Assembly: GCA_963734575.1 (NCBI GenBank)
Contig: CAVTHT010000005.1
Span: forward strand, 23,203-87,202
DNA from: CAIWHR01 sp963734575
GTDB taxonomy: Bacteria > Pseudomonadota > Gammaproteobacteria > Burkholderiales > Casimicrobiaceae
Reading direction: 5' to 3'
Length of the DNA stretch: 64,000 nt
Of the stretch, positions 18,496-27,181 are shown in pieces. The position numbers and the translations under genes are program-made. Under the pieces are notes generated by a model. The model was not told where the DNA came from. It was given only the letters and a program-made list of their open reading frames with translations, and did no database searches. Position 1 is the stretch's first letter. Each line of letters starts with the position of its first letter.

Positions 18496-18921
18496 TCAGC
18501 CGGCGCGGTTGCGCAGCTTGCGGATGGCTTCCAGTTGCGCCAGCGCCGCCGACAGCTCGGCCTCCGCCTGGGCGATCTCTTCCTTCGACGTCTTGTTCTG
18601 CATCGCCTCTTCCGCCGCCCGCCGCGCCTCCTGCGCCTTCACCTCGTCGAGGTCCTTCGCCCGAATCGCGGTGTCCGCAAGCACCGTCACCATGTGCGGC
18701 TGCACCTCGAGGAAGCCGCCCTGCACGAACACCAGCTCCTCCTGCGCCTGGTCGGGCATCTTGATGCGCACCGCACCGGGCCGGATCTGGGTCAGCAGCG
18801 GCGTGTGCCGCGGATAGATGCCGAGCTCGCCCAGCACGCCGGGCAGCACGACGAACTCCGCCTCGCCGGAGAAGATCTGCTCCTCCGCGCTGACGACGTC
18901 GACATGAATGGTGTTCGCCAT
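18496..18921 (-). CDS. atpC: F-type ATP synthase epsilon subunit
   Basis: A protein of 141 residues from the ATG at 18921 (MANTIHVDVV; an ATG at 18927 is also in frame). It has the epsilon beta-sandwich (SAEEQIFSGEAEFVVLPGVLGELGIYPRHTPLLTQIRPG, GGFLEVQPHMVTVLADTA) and the C-terminal two-helix hairpin. Epsilon is part of the central stalk of F1 and inhibits ATPase activity. It normally follows atpD. Here atpD is absent and the gene is separated from atpG by only 220 bp holding a tandem repeat, so it is either a partial locus or the product of a deletion. Confidence 0.92.
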   Translation of the reverse strand: MANTIHVDVVSAEEQIFSGEAEFVVLPGVLGELGIYPRHTPLLTQIRPGAVRIKMPDQAQEELVFVQGGFLEVQPHMVTVLADTAIRAKDLDEVKAQEARRAAEEAMQNKTSKEEIAQAEAELSAALAQLEAIRKLRNRAG

Positions 18922-18994
18922 GATCAAACCCCGATCTTCAGTTCTCGCACACTGCGACCTAATGGTTTTATTGAGAAATAGTGACAGCGGTGAA

Positions 18995-19140
18995 CGCGTA
19001 GGAGCCGCTGTTCCGGTCGAATGCTATTCGCGACCTCTCACTGGACATCGTAGGTTCTGGTCTTCCTCGCGTACGAGCCGCTGTTCCGGCCGTAACCTAT
19101 GCGCGCCCTCTCATCGGACAACGTAGGTTCTGGTCTTCCT
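18995..19140. repeat. Two tandem 73-bp repeats where atpD is expected
   Basis: Units at 18995-19067 and 19068-19140 share their first 20-odd bases (CGCGTASGAGCCGCTGTTCC) and their last 18 (GTAGGTTCTGGTCTTCCT). They differ moderately in the middle. Each contains a partly self-complementary stretch (GGAGCCGCTGTTCCGG). The array fills the whole gap between atpG and atpC, the position normally held by atpD. Confidence 0.85.
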
Positions 19141-19141
19141 G

Positions 19142-20029
19142 TTATACCGCCGCCGCCCCGCCCACGATCTCCGACAGCTCCTTGGTGATCGCCGCCTGCC
19201 GCGTCTTGTTGTAGATGAGCTGCAGCTCGTCGATGATGTTCTCGGCGTTGTCGGAAGCGGCTTTCATCGCCACCATGCGCGCCGATTGCTCGGATGCCGA
19301 GTTCTCGTTGGTCATCTGGAACACCGTCGCCTCGACGTAGCGCCGCAGCAGGCCGTCGAGCAGATCCCGCGCTTCCGGCTCGTAGATATAGTCCCACGTG
19401 CGCTCCGCCGCCTGCGCACGCACGTCGCCGAAGTGGGAGCGAAACTCCGCGGGAATCGGCAGCATGAGGCCGTGCCGAGCTTCCTGGCGCATGGTGTTGA
19501 CGAACGTGGTGTAGAAGACGTGCAGCTCGTCGATCCGCTCGTCGACGTACGCGTCCATCATCAGCTTCGCGGCACCCACGAGGCGCTCGAGGTGCGGCCG
19601 CTCGCCGAGGTAGGTGACCGTGGACACGATGTTGGCGCCCATTCGCTGCAGGAAGCCCTGCCCGCGGGTGCCGATCACCGCGTAATCCACGTCGATGTCC
19701 TGAGCGCGCCACGCCTTGTGCTGCTGGAGGACCAGCCGGAGCACGTTGGTGTTGAGCCCGCCACACAGTCCCTTGTCCGTCGTGACCACGATCGCCCCTA
19801 CACGCCGCACCTTTTCGCGCCGCGCGAGGAACGGATGGTGGTACTCGGTGTTGGCGTGGGCGATGTTGATCGCGATCTGGAACACGCGCAGGAGGTACGG
19901 TCGCGACGCACGCATGCGCTCCTGCGCCTTTCGCATCTTCGATGCCGCGACCATCTCCATCGCCTTGGTGATCTTGCGCGTGCTTTGCACGCTCCTGATC
20001 TTGTTGCGTATCTCTTTCGCATTGGCCAT
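19142..20029 (-). CDS. atpG: F-type ATP synthase gamma subunit
   Basis: A protein of 295 residues (MANAKEIRNK). The N-terminal coiled-coil helix IRSVQSTRKITKAMEMVAASKMRKAQ and the C-terminal helix ASDNAENIIDELQLIYNKTRQAAITKEL are conserved, as is TDKGLCGGLNTN in the middle. It is full length, slightly longer than the usual 285-290 residues. Gamma is the rotor shaft of F1 and is normally encoded between atpA and atpD. Here neither alpha nor beta is present, and the gene instead follows a fabI-scoAB run. It looks functional but cannot make F1 without alpha and beta from elsewhere. Confidence 0.93.
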   Translation of the reverse strand: MANAKEIRNKIRSVQSTRKITKAMEMVAASKMRKAQERMRASRPYLLRVFQIAINIAHANTEYHHPFLARREKVRRVGAIVVTTDKGLCGGLNTNVLRLVLQQHKAWRAQDIDVDYAVIGTRGQGFLQRMGANIVSTVTYLGERPHLERLVGAAKLMMDAYVDERIDELHVFYTTFVNTMRQEARHGLMLPIPAEFRSHFGDVRAQAAERTWDYIYEPEARDLLDGLLRRYVEATVFQMTNENSASEQSARMVAMKAASDNAENIIDELQLIYNKTRQAAITKELSEIVGGAAAV

Positions 20030-20047
20030 GGTCGTTCCTGCGGATGA

Positions 20048-20200
20048 CTAGTCTTGCCGCGCGCGGGTATCAGGGAAGCGTTGCCGCCAGCGTCCGCGCC
20101 TGCGATTCCGGGCGCGGAGCTGCTCCTCGAGCTGCGTGGCACACCCGGCGAGCGTTGCGAGCACCACGATCAAGGTGATTCCCACCAGCCACTTCGTCAC
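20048..20200 (-). CDS. Possible small lipoprotein
   Basis: A frame of 50 codons from a GTG at 20200, encoding VTKWLVGITLIVVLATLAGC with a lipobox LAGC, then a basic tail rich in R. It lies between fabI and atpG on the same strand, ending 18 bp before the atpG start. The length and hydrophobic helix are plausible for a small lipoprotein. No homolog is recognised, and the arginine-rich tail is also what a chance GC-rich frame would give. Confidence 0.35.
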   Translation of the reverse strand: MTKWLVGITLIVVLATLAGCATQLEEQLRARNRRRGRWRQRFPDTRARQD

Positions 20201-20385
20201 GTGTGCGGTGCGCGGCAGCGGGCGCACCATCGCGCGATCGCGGCCGTGCTCGCGCCATTGCACTGAAGCCGTCGGCCGGCAAGCAGTCCATGCCGGACGC
20301 GCGGGAACCTCCGGGGGCGCCACATCCTCGTGGCGCCAATCCGCCCTTCCGGCGGAGTCGCATAGTGGGCGCATCTTCCCCTCCG

Positions 20386-21169
20386 TCATGCCATGATGTT
20401 GACGCCGCCGTCGACGTAGAGCGTCGCGCCCGACATCCGGCGCGCGTACGGCGTCGCCAGGAAGGCACACGTGTAGCCGACGTCGTCGATGTCCACGAGC
20501 TCGCCGATGGGCGCCCGCTGCGCGGCCTCGTTCAGCAGCAGGTCGAAGTCCTTGAGCCCGGACGCGGCGCGCGTCTTGAGCGGCCCCGGCGACATCGCGT
20601 GCACGCGAATCCCCTTCGGTCCGAGCTCGTACGCGAGATACCGGCAGCACGCCTCCAGCGCCGCCTTCACCGGGCCCATCACGCTGTAGGTCGGCACGAC
20701 CTTGTTCGCGCCGTGATAGCTCATCGCGAACATCGTGCCGCCGTCCTTCATCAGCGGCGCCGCGAGCTTCGCCATGCGCACGAAGGAGTGGCACGACACG
20801 TCCATCGCCACGCTGAACCCGGCCGCGGAACAGTCGAGCAGGCCGCCCTGCAGGTCGTCCTTGGGCGCGAACGCGATGGAGTGCACCAGGATGTCGAGCT
20901 TGCCCCACTTCGCCGTGATCGCTTCGAACACGGCCTCGAGCTGTCCGGGCTTTGCGACGTCGAGCGGCAGGAAGATCTCCGCATCGAGCTGCTTCGCGAG
21001 CGGCTCGACGTAGGGCTTCGCCTTTTCGTTGAGATACGTCAGCGCGAGATCGGCGCCGACCTCGCGGAATGCCTTGGCGCAGCCATAGGCGATGGAGTGA
21101 ATCGTTGGCGATGCCGATCACGAGTGCCTTGCTGCCCTTGAGGACAGGACGGGGGATGTCGATGGTCAT
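20386..21169 (-). CDS. fabI: Enoyl-[acyl-carrier-protein] reductase (one frameshift)
   Basis: Starts MTIDIPRPVLKGSKALVIGIAND and, after one extra T near 21105, continues SIAYGCAKAFREVGADLALTYL-like sequence. The body has QGGLLDCSAAGFSVAMDVSCHSFVRMAKL and the catalytic Tyr/Lys spacing in PTYSVMGPVKAALE (Y-x6-K). The end is GATLYVDGGVNIMA. It catalyses the last step of fatty-acid elongation with NADH. It is about 260 residues once repaired. It lies 10 bp after scoB. A fabI in an acetyl-phosphate or ketone-body operon rather than in a fab cluster is unusual and suggests an accessory copy. Confidence 0.9.
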
Positions 21170-21179
21170 GATTCTTCTT

Positions 21180-21839
21180 TCAATGCGGTTGGGAAGCGAG
21201 GAGCTGCGGTGCGATCTCGAGCTTCGCTTCGGTTGCGGCGAGCACCTGCGCGACGTCGACGCCCGGTGCAGTTTCCATCAGCATGGCGCGGCCGCCGGCG
21301 AACGAGATCACCGCAAGCTCGGTGACCACGAGGTCGACCGGGCGTACGGAGGTGAGCGGAAGGGAGCAGCGGCGGACGATCTTCGACTTGCCCTTCGCGG
21401 TGTGCTGCATGGCGACGATCACACGCCTGGCGCCGGTCACGAGATCCATCGCGCCACCCATGCCCGGGACCATCTTGCCCGGGATCATCCAGTTGGCGAG
21501 ATGGCCTTCCTCGTCGACCTGCAGGCCGCCCAGCACCGTCACGTCGACGTGGCCGCCGCGGATGAGGCCGAACGACATGGCGCTGTCGAACGTGCACGCG
21601 CCGGGCATGGCCGTTACCGGCTTGCCACCGGCATCGGTGAGACGCGCCTGCGCGAGGCCATCCGCCGGAATCGGGCCCGTGCCGATGAGTCCGTTCTCCG
21701 ACTGGAAGAAGATATGGATGCCCGGCGGCACGTAGTTGGCGACGAGCGTGGGGATGCCGATGCCCAGATTGACGAGCATGCTGTCGCGCAGCTCCGTGGC
21801 GATGCGGCGGGCGATGATGGTTTGCGGGTCCATGGTCAT
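21180..21839 (-). CDS. scoB: 3-oxoacid CoA-transferase, subunit B
   Basis: A protein of 219 residues. The catalytic glutamate lies in FQSENGLIGTGP, followed by GACTFDSAMSFGLIRGGHVDVTVLGGLQVDEEGHLANW and MGGAMDLVTGARRVIVAMQH, all hallmark segments of SCOT/AtoA beta subunits. With subunit A it moves CoA between succinate (or another acyl-CoA) and acetoacetate. It overlaps scoA by ATGA (21836-21839) and is followed at 10 bp by fabI. Together with hydroxybutyrate dehydrogenase in the same run it suggests use of 3-hydroxybutyrate via acetoacetyl-CoA. Confidence 0.93.
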   Translation of the reverse strand: MTMDPQTIIARRIATELRDSMLVNLGIGIPTLVANYVPPGIHIFFQSENGLIGTGPIPADGLAQARLTDAGGKPVTAMPGACTFDSAMSFGLIRGGHVDVTVLGGLQVDEEGHLANWMIPGKMVPGMGGAMDLVTGARRVIVAMQHTAKGKSKIVRRCSLPLTSVRPVDLVVTELAVISFAGGRAMLMETAPGVDVAQVLAATEAKLEIAPQLLASQPH

Positions 21840-22483
21840 GCCCTGGATATGAGGTAATCGACGATCGGGGCCGGCGTCATGACGTGGTCCGGCGAGATCA
21901 TGCCCACGGGCACGACATGCTCGGCGTCGACGATCACCGTCGTGGCGGCCATCGCGATCACGGGGTTGAAGTTCCGTGCGGTAAGCACGTACGTGAGGTT
22001 GCCGAGGTAATCGGCCAGGAACGCCTGCACCAGCGCGAAATCGGCGTGCAGCGGCATCTCGAGCAGGTACTCACGGCCGTCGACCTCGAGCTTGCGCTTG
22101 CCTTCCTCCACGACCGTGCCGACGCCGGTGGCCGTGAGAACCCCGCCCAGGCCGAACCCGGCCGCGCGGATCCGCTCGATCAGCGTGCCCTGCGGCACGA
22201 GCTCCACCTCGATGTCTCCAGCGAGCATCTTCTTCTGCGTCTCGGGATTGAGTCCGATATGGCTCGCGATCACCTTGCGCACCGCGTTGGCGCTGACGAG
22301 CTTGCCGATGCCGACGCCCGGCAACGCGGTGTCGTTCGCAATGACCGTGAGCGCACGCTTGCCCTGTCGCAGCAACTCGTCGACGAGCGATTCGGGCGTG
22401 CCGACGCCCATGAATCCGCCGATCATCACGCTCGCGCCATCGGGGATCTTCGCTACCGCTTGTTCCAGTGTCGTCGTTTGCAT
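21836..22483 (-). CDS. scoA: 3-oxoacid CoA-transferase, subunit A
   Basis: A protein of 215 residues from the ATG at 22483 (MQTTTLEQAV); a longer frame to 22603 lacks family similarity. Typical alpha-subunit segments are IPDGASVMIGGFMGVGTPESLVDELL, VIASHIGLNPETQKKMLAGDIEVELVPQGTLIERIRAAGFG and FALVQAFLADYLGNLTY. It pairs with scoB, which it overlaps by four bases. The 147-bp gap upstream separates it from the FUSC-type gene. Confidence 0.92.
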   Translation of the reverse strand: MQTTTLEQAVAKIPDGASVMIGGFMGVGTPESLVDELLRQGKRALTVIANDTALPGVGIGKLVSANAVRKVIASHIGLNPETQKKMLAGDIEVELVPQGTLIERIRAAGFGLGGVLTATGVGTVVEEGKRKLEVDGREYLLEMPLHADFALVQAFLADYLGNLTYVLTARNFNPVIAMAATTVIVDAEHVVPVGMISPDHVMTPAPIVDYLISRA

Positions 22484-22630
22484 GTCCGTTTCCACTCGTG
22501 CGGCCGGGCGCCGCTCATGTCGTAGCGCTGCCGCGCGTGTGCGCGCAGAAGCTGTGTTCCTGCCGAGCGCTTCGGCGTCTCCGCCGCACGAAACCCGCGC
22601 CATGCGCGTCCCGTGCTTGCCGTTTGTGCG

Positions 22631-23116
22631 TCATGGGTGGCGCTCCGCGGCGGGTTCTGCTGCGATGAGCCTCGGCACGAAGCTCACGATCACGGCAACG
22701 CCGATGCCAAGCACGGTCTCCAGGAAGCGGTACACCGCGTAAGCCGGGGCGTCCGCATGATGCTCGAGCACGACGATGCCGCAGACGTAGCCGGCGAGCT
22801 TGGCTGCGCCGGACAGGCCAGACATCTGCGCAACGAACATCGCGATCAGGATGCCGAGCGCGATACCCCATACCTCCGGCCCGACCACGGACGCCGTGAC
22901 CGCGCCGATGCCGGCGCCGAGAACGGTCCCGGCGAGCCGCGGCAGCGCGAGCTGACGCGTGCGCAGGGGTGACAGATCCGTCACGATGACCGCGGAAATC
23001 ATGGCCAGCAGGGGAAACTCCATGCCGGACCACTGCGCCACCGCCATCGCGACCATGGCGGCCAGCGCGGCGCGCAACGCGAGCTGCATCGCGGCGATGG
23101 TTGCGCCGGCGATCAT
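22631..23116 (-). CDS. FUSC/aromatic-acid-exporter-type membrane protein
   Basis: A protein of 161 residues with five to six hydrophobic segments (LALRAALAAMVAMAVAQ, PLLAMISAVIVTDLS, RLAGTVLGAGIGAVTASVVG, WGIALGILIAMFVA, AGYVCGIVVLEH, YRFLETVLGIGVAVIVSFV). The pattern with a G-x-x-x-G-A helix matches the short membrane half of the FUSC/ArAE_1 family. The usual cytosolic half is absent, so it is a compact version. Its role next to ketone-body genes is unclear, with export of organic acids as a guess. Confidence 0.72.
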   Translation of the reverse strand: MIAGATIAAMQLALRAALAAMVAMAVAQWSGMEFPLLAMISAVIVTDLSPLRTRQLALPRLAGTVLGAGIGAVTASVVGPEVWGIALGILIAMFVAQMSGLSGAAKLAGYVCGIVVLEHHADAPAYAVYRFLETVLGIGVAVIVSFVPRLIAAEPAAERHP

Positions 23117-23191
23117 GACGCGCGCTCCAGGGTCATCCTTTCCAGCGTGCGCAGGAAAGCGCCGACGACGGAGGAAGACTCCGGCGCACTG

Positions 23192-24103
23192 TCACTGGAT
23201 TGCTCCGTGCGCCGCATGGTTGGCGCTGACCGCGGCCGTCTCATGGCCGGCGCGGAAGAAGTCGGTGAACACGCGCGCGAACAGCAGCGGTATCTCCAGA
23301 TTCATCGAATGGCCGACACAGGGGAACACCTCGAGCCGGCAGTTGGGAAGCCACCGCGCCATGTCGTCCACTTGCTCGCGCGGGATCCAGTAATCGAGCT
23401 TGCCGTAGAGGACCAGATGCTCGTGGGTCATGCGCGGCATCAGGGCGGCGAGCGCCTGCGAGTCCCATTCGAGCGCCAGGTTGTGCGGCGCGCCGAACCA
23501 GATTCCATCCGACAGCACGCCCGTGCGCCGGACGATGCGCGCGAACAGGTTGCGCTGCGCGGCCGAGGTCGTGTCGGCGAACTGCGGCATCTGCCCGACG
23601 ACCAGGGTCTCCGGCCGGAACAGCGTCGGCGCGGCCGTCGCGAGGCCCGCGAACGCCGCGTCGCGATCGGCCTTCATCTGCGTCAGGACCTCGATCTGTC
23701 CCGCCGCGAGCTGCAATCCCCGAGGCGTCACGGGGTCGAGCATCAGCACCTTGCGGAACCGCTCGGGCTGGGCGACGAGCATGTGCGAGCAGATGATGCC
23801 GCCGGTCGAGTGGCCATAGAGGTTGCACCGGTCGACGCCGAGCGCATCCAGCAGCGCGCGCATGTCGCCCGCGTGGGTGGCCATCGAATAGTTGGAATAG
23901 TCGTGCAGGGCCTCCGGCTTATCCGAGTCGCCGCAGCCGCGCCACTCCGCGGCGATCACCCGGATGTCGGTGGGCAGGAGCGGCAGCACGAGATCCAGCC
24001 AGTCGGCGCAGCCGAGGTTGCCGTGAACCGCGAGCACGACGTTGTCACCGGAGCCATGTTCGACATAGCTGATATGAACGTCCCCCGCCTTCACCCTCGC
24101 CAT
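23192..24103 (-). CDS. Alpha/beta hydrolase
   Basis: A protein of 303 residues from the ATG at 24103 (MARVKAGDVH). It has the oxyanion-hole HGNLG, the nucleophile elbow GHSTGG, an acid in LYGKLDYWIP and the catalytic His in CVGHSMN. The family covers esterases, lactonases, depolymerases and haloperoxidases. Its place 16 bp after a 3-hydroxybutyrate dehydrogenase gene makes a hydroxybutyrate-oligomer or ester hydrolase plausible (inference). Confidence 0.85.
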   Translation of the reverse strand: MARVKAGDVHISYVEHGSGDNVVLAVHGNLGCADWLDLVLPLLPTDIRVIAAEWRGCGDSDKPEALHDYSNYSMATHAGDMRALLDALGVDRCNLYGHSTGGIICSHMLVAQPERFRKVLMLDPVTPRGLQLAAGQIEVLTQMKADRDAAFAGLATAAPTLFRPETLVVGQMPQFADTTSAAQRNLFARIVRRTGVLSDGIWFGAPHNLALEWDSQALAALMPRMTHEHLVLYGKLDYWIPREQVDDMARWLPNCRLEVFPCVGHSMNLEIPLLFARVFTDFFRAGHETAAVSANHAAHGAIQ

Positions 24104-24119
24104 GCCCACACCCCCGCCG

Positions 24120-24923
24120 TTATTGCGCCACCCAGCCGCCATCGACCGGCAGCGCTGCACCGCGGATCTGCGCCGCGTTCTCGGAACAGAGGAACACCGT
24201 GAGCGCGCCAATCTGCTCGGGCGTGGCAAACTCGCGCGACGGCTGCTTCTCGGACAGGAGCTCGATGCGCGCCTGCGCGGCGGTGATACAGCTCACGCGC
24301 GCGCGGTCGTCGATCTGCTTCTGGACGAGCGGGGTGAGAACCCAGCCCGGGCAGATCGCATTGCAGGTGATGCCGGAGGTCGCGGTCTCGAGCGCAACGA
24401 CCTTGGTGAGGCCGATCACGCCGTGCTTGGCCGCCACGTACGCCGACTTCTGCGCCGATGCCACGAGACCGTGAGTGGAGGCGATGTTCACGATCCGGCC
24501 CCAGTCGCGCGCTCGCATCCGCGGCAGCACGGCCTTGATGGCGTGAAAGTTCGACGACAGGTTGATCGCGATGATCGCGTCCCATCGGTCCTCGGGAAAC
24601 TCGTCGACCATGGCGGTATGCTGTATGCCCGCGTTGTTGACGAGGATGTCGACGGAACCGAGCTCGTTCACGGCCTGCTCGACCATCGCACGTACGCCGG
24701 CCGGCTGAGCGATGTCGGCACCGTTCACGCCGACCTTGACACCGAACTCCTCGGCCATGCGCGCGCGCAGATCGGCGATCTCGCGCGCGTCGCCGAAGCC
24801 GTTCAGCATCACGTTCGCACCTTCCGCGGCCAGGGCGCGGGCGATGCCGAGACCGATGCCGCTCGTCGACCCGGTGACGATGGCCGACCTGCCATGCAAC
24901 ATGCCCTTGCCGTTGACGCTCAT
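24120..24923 (-). CDS. bdhA: 3-hydroxybutyrate dehydrogenase (SDR family)
   Basis: A protein of 267 residues (MSVNGKGMLH; the ATG seven codons later is also possible). The Rossmann start is TGSTSGIGLGIARALAAEGA, then NNAGIQH, catalytic Ser in NIASTHG and YVAAKHG (Y-x3-K), CPGWVLTPLVQKQI and VDGGWVAQ. QHTAMVDEFP and VLTPLVQKQI are typical of D-3-hydroxybutyrate dehydrogenases, which oxidise 3-hydroxybutyrate to acetoacetate with NAD+. It overlaps ackA by four bases and works upstream of scoAB in the same run. Confidence 0.9.
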   Translation of the reverse strand: MSVNGKGMLHGRSAIVTGSTSGIGLGIARALAAEGANVMLNGFGDAREIADLRARMAEEFGVKVGVNGADIAQPAGVRAMVEQAVNELGSVDILVNNAGIQHTAMVDEFPEDRWDAIIAINLSSNFHAIKAVLPRMRARDWGRIVNIASTHGLVASAQKSAYVAAKHGVIGLTKVVALETATSGITCNAICPGWVLTPLVQKQIDDRARVSCITAAQARIELLSEKQPSREFATPEQIGALTVFLCSENAAQIRGAALPVDGGWVAQ

Positions 24924-26122
24924 GCCGGCACTCCCTGGGGCTCCGTTGCGAGCAGCTGCCGCGTGTGACGCGCGATCATCAGCTCCTCGTTGGTCGGAAT
25001 CACGTAGGCGGCCACGCGGCTTCCCGCGGTACTGATGCACGCTGCGTTGCGCGCGTTGGCTTCACGGTCGAGCTCGACACCGAGCCACGCCGCGTCGGAA
25101 CAGACGCGCTCGCGCAGCGTGCGGCTGTTCTCGCCGATGCCGGCGGTGAAGACGACCGCGTCCACACCTCCCACGGCCGCAGCGAGCGAGCCCAGCTCGC
25201 GGGCGATGCGATAGACGAAAAGATCGATCGCGAGCTTCGCCCGCGGGTCGTCGCTGCCCTCGAGCGTGCGCATGTCGCTGGAGATTCCGGACACGCCGAG
25301 CAGGCCCGATTGCTGGTAGATGACCTTCTCGATCTCCCGCGCGCTCATCTTGAGCTCGTCCATCATGTACAACACCACGCCCGGGTCGAGATTGCCGCAG
25401 CGCGTGCCCATCGGCAGTCCGTCGGCAGCAGTGAAGCCCATCGTGCTCGCCATGCTCCGGCCCGCGGCCATCGCACACATGCTGGATCCGTTGCCGAGGT
25501 GCAGCACGATCGTGCGGCCCTGCGCAGCACGGACGCTGTGCTCGGGCAGCACCCGAGAGATGTACTCGTAGGACAATCCGTGGAAGCCGTAGCGCAGCAC
25601 GCCGCGATCGGTGATCGCTTTCGGCAGCGCGAAGGCCTGCGCGACCGCCGGCTGCGTGCGGTGGAACGACGTGTCGAAGCACGCGACCTGCGGCAGATCC
25701 GGGGCGCGTTCGAGCAATGCGCGAATCGGCGTCAAGTTGTGCGGCTGGTGCAACGGGGCCAGCGGAATGTATTTCTCGAGTGCGGCGACGACCGAGGCAT
25801 CGAGACGCACCGGCTTCACGTACTCGAGGCCGCCGTGCACCACGCGGTGCCCGACGCCGACGAGGCGGTAGGCCGCGAGGCGCTGGCGCAGGAACGCGAC
25901 CAGATGGTCGAGCGCGCCGTCGTGTCCGAGCCTGGCGCCCTCGCCCCACGACTTCTCTTCCAGCACGTTGCCCGTTCCGTCTTTCGCGACGAATCGTGGC
26001 GACGTGTAGAGGCTTTCGGCCTGGCCCCGCGCGACAACCATCGCGCGTCCGGCTTCCTCGGCGAACAGCGAGAACTTGAAGCTCGATGAGCCCGCGTTCA
26101 GTACCGCGATGGCGTCGCTCAT
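24920..26122 (-). CDS. ackA: Acetate kinase
   Basis: A protein of 400 residues from the ATG at 26122 (MSDAIAVLNA). Conserved motifs are VLNAGSSSFKF, GHRVVHGG, FDTSFHRTQP, RYGFHGLSYEYI, LHLGNGSSMCA, GLPMGTRCGNLDPGVV and FTAGIGENSRTLR. It interconverts acetyl-phosphate and acetate with ATP formation. It lies 106 bp after pta and overlaps bdhA by four bases. The pairing gives substrate-level ATP, useful when oxygen is low. Confidence 0.95.
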   Translation of the reverse strand: MSDAIAVLNAGSSSFKFSLFAEEAGRAMVVARGQAESLYTSPRFVAKDGTGNVLEEKSWGEGARLGHDGALDHLVAFLRQRLAAYRLVGVGHRVVHGGLEYVKPVRLDASVVAALEKYIPLAPLHQPHNLTPIRALLERAPDLPQVACFDTSFHRTQPAVAQAFALPKAITDRGVLRYGFHGLSYEYISRVLPEHSVRAAQGRTIVLHLGNGSSMCAMAAGRSMASTMGFTAADGLPMGTRCGNLDPGVVLYMMDELKMSAREIEKVIYQQSGLLGVSGISSDMRTLEGSDDPRAKLAIDLFVYRIARELGSLAAAVGGVDAVVFTAGIGENSRTLRERVCSDAAWLGVELDREANARNAACISTAGSRVAAYVIPTNEELMIARHTRQLLATEPQGVPA

Positions 26123-26228
26123 GTCGCGGCCTCCGTATGCATGTCGTTCGTGAATCGACCGTGGAGTCGGCCGCGTGCGCAATCGCGCGGCGACGACGCC
26201 CTGCGGGCCTTGCCTGCGGCCGCCGCGC

Positions 26229-27176
26229 TCATGCGTTCACCGCCTTTGCCGCGGCCTCGCGGCGCGCCTGCGCCACCAGCGCCGCCACGCCGCACGACGC
26301 AAGGCGCGTCTCCACCGAGTCGGCACGACTCGTGAGGATGATCGGCACGCGCGCGCCGAGCACGATGCCCGCCGCATCGGCGTTGGCGAGGAACGAAAGG
26401 CTTTTCGCGAGCATGTTCCCCGCCTCGAGATCCGGCACGATGAGCACGTTCGCGCGACCAGCGACCGGCGAATCGATCTTCTTGATCTTCACCGACTCGA
26501 GGCTGATCGCGTTGTCGAGCGCGAGCGGGCCGTCGACGATCGCGCCCGTGATCTGGCCGCGATCGGCCATCTTGCACAGCGCGCCCGCCTCGACGGTGGA
26601 CGGCACCTTGGGGTTGACGGTCTCCATGGCGGAAAGGATCGCCACGCGCACTTCGGGGAACCGAAGGGCGTGGGCGAGATCGATCGCGTTCTGGATGATG
26701 TGGACCTTGTCCTCCATTGTCGGCGCGATGTTCACGGCGGCGTCGCTGACGATCAGCGTCTCCGCATACGAAGGCACGTCCATCACGAAGCAGTGACTGA
26801 CGCGCCGCGACGTGCGCAGGCCCGTGTCGCGCTTGACGACCGCGCCCATCAGCTCGTCGGTGTGCAGACTGCCCTTCATGAGCGCCTCGGCCTTGCCCTC
26901 GCGTACGAGCTCGACCGCCTTGGCGGCCGACTCCTCGCTGTAGGCCGCCTCGACGATGGGCAGGCCGCCGATATCGATGTGGTACTGCTTCGCCACCGCT
27001 TCGATCCGCGCGCGCGGCCCGACCAGGATCGGTGCGATCAGGCCAAGCCTGGCGGCGTCGACCGCGCCCCGCAGCGAGCTTTCATCGCACGGGTGGGCGA
27101 CCGCCGTCGGGGTCGGCGGCAACGACTTGCAGAAATCGAGCAGCCGCTGGTACTTCTCGTGAACGCGTGTATCCAT
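26229..27176 (-). CDS. pta: Phosphate acetyl/butyryltransferase
   Basis: A protein of 315 residues without the DRTGG or AAA-like N-terminal domain of long Pta. Family segments include AVAHPCDESSLRGAVDAARLGLIAPILVG, EALMKGSLHTDELMGAVV, RRVSHCFVMDVP, VEAGALCKMADRGQITGAIVDGPLALDNAIS and VLIVPDLEAGNMLAKSLSFLANADAAGIVLGARVPI. It converts acyl-CoA to acyl-phosphate for ackA. The HCFVMDVP form also fits phosphotransbutyrylase. It is 5 bp downstream of the DUF3141 gene, so they share a transcript. Confidence 0.9.
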   Translation of the reverse strand: MDTRVHEKYQRLLDFCKSLPPTPTAVAHPCDESSLRGAVDAARLGLIAPILVGPRARIEAVAKQYHIDIGGLPIVEAAYSEESAAKAVELVREGKAEALMKGSLHTDELMGAVVKRDTGLRTSRRVSHCFVMDVPSYAETLIVSDAAVNIAPTMEDKVHIIQNAIDLAHALRFPEVRVAILSAMETVNPKVPSTVEAGALCKMADRGQITGAIVDGPLALDNAISLESVKIKKIDSPVAGRANVLIVPDLEAGNMLAKSLSFLANADAAGIVLGARVPIILTSRADSVETRLASCGVAALVAQARREAAAKAVNA

Positions 27177-27181
27177 GACGT

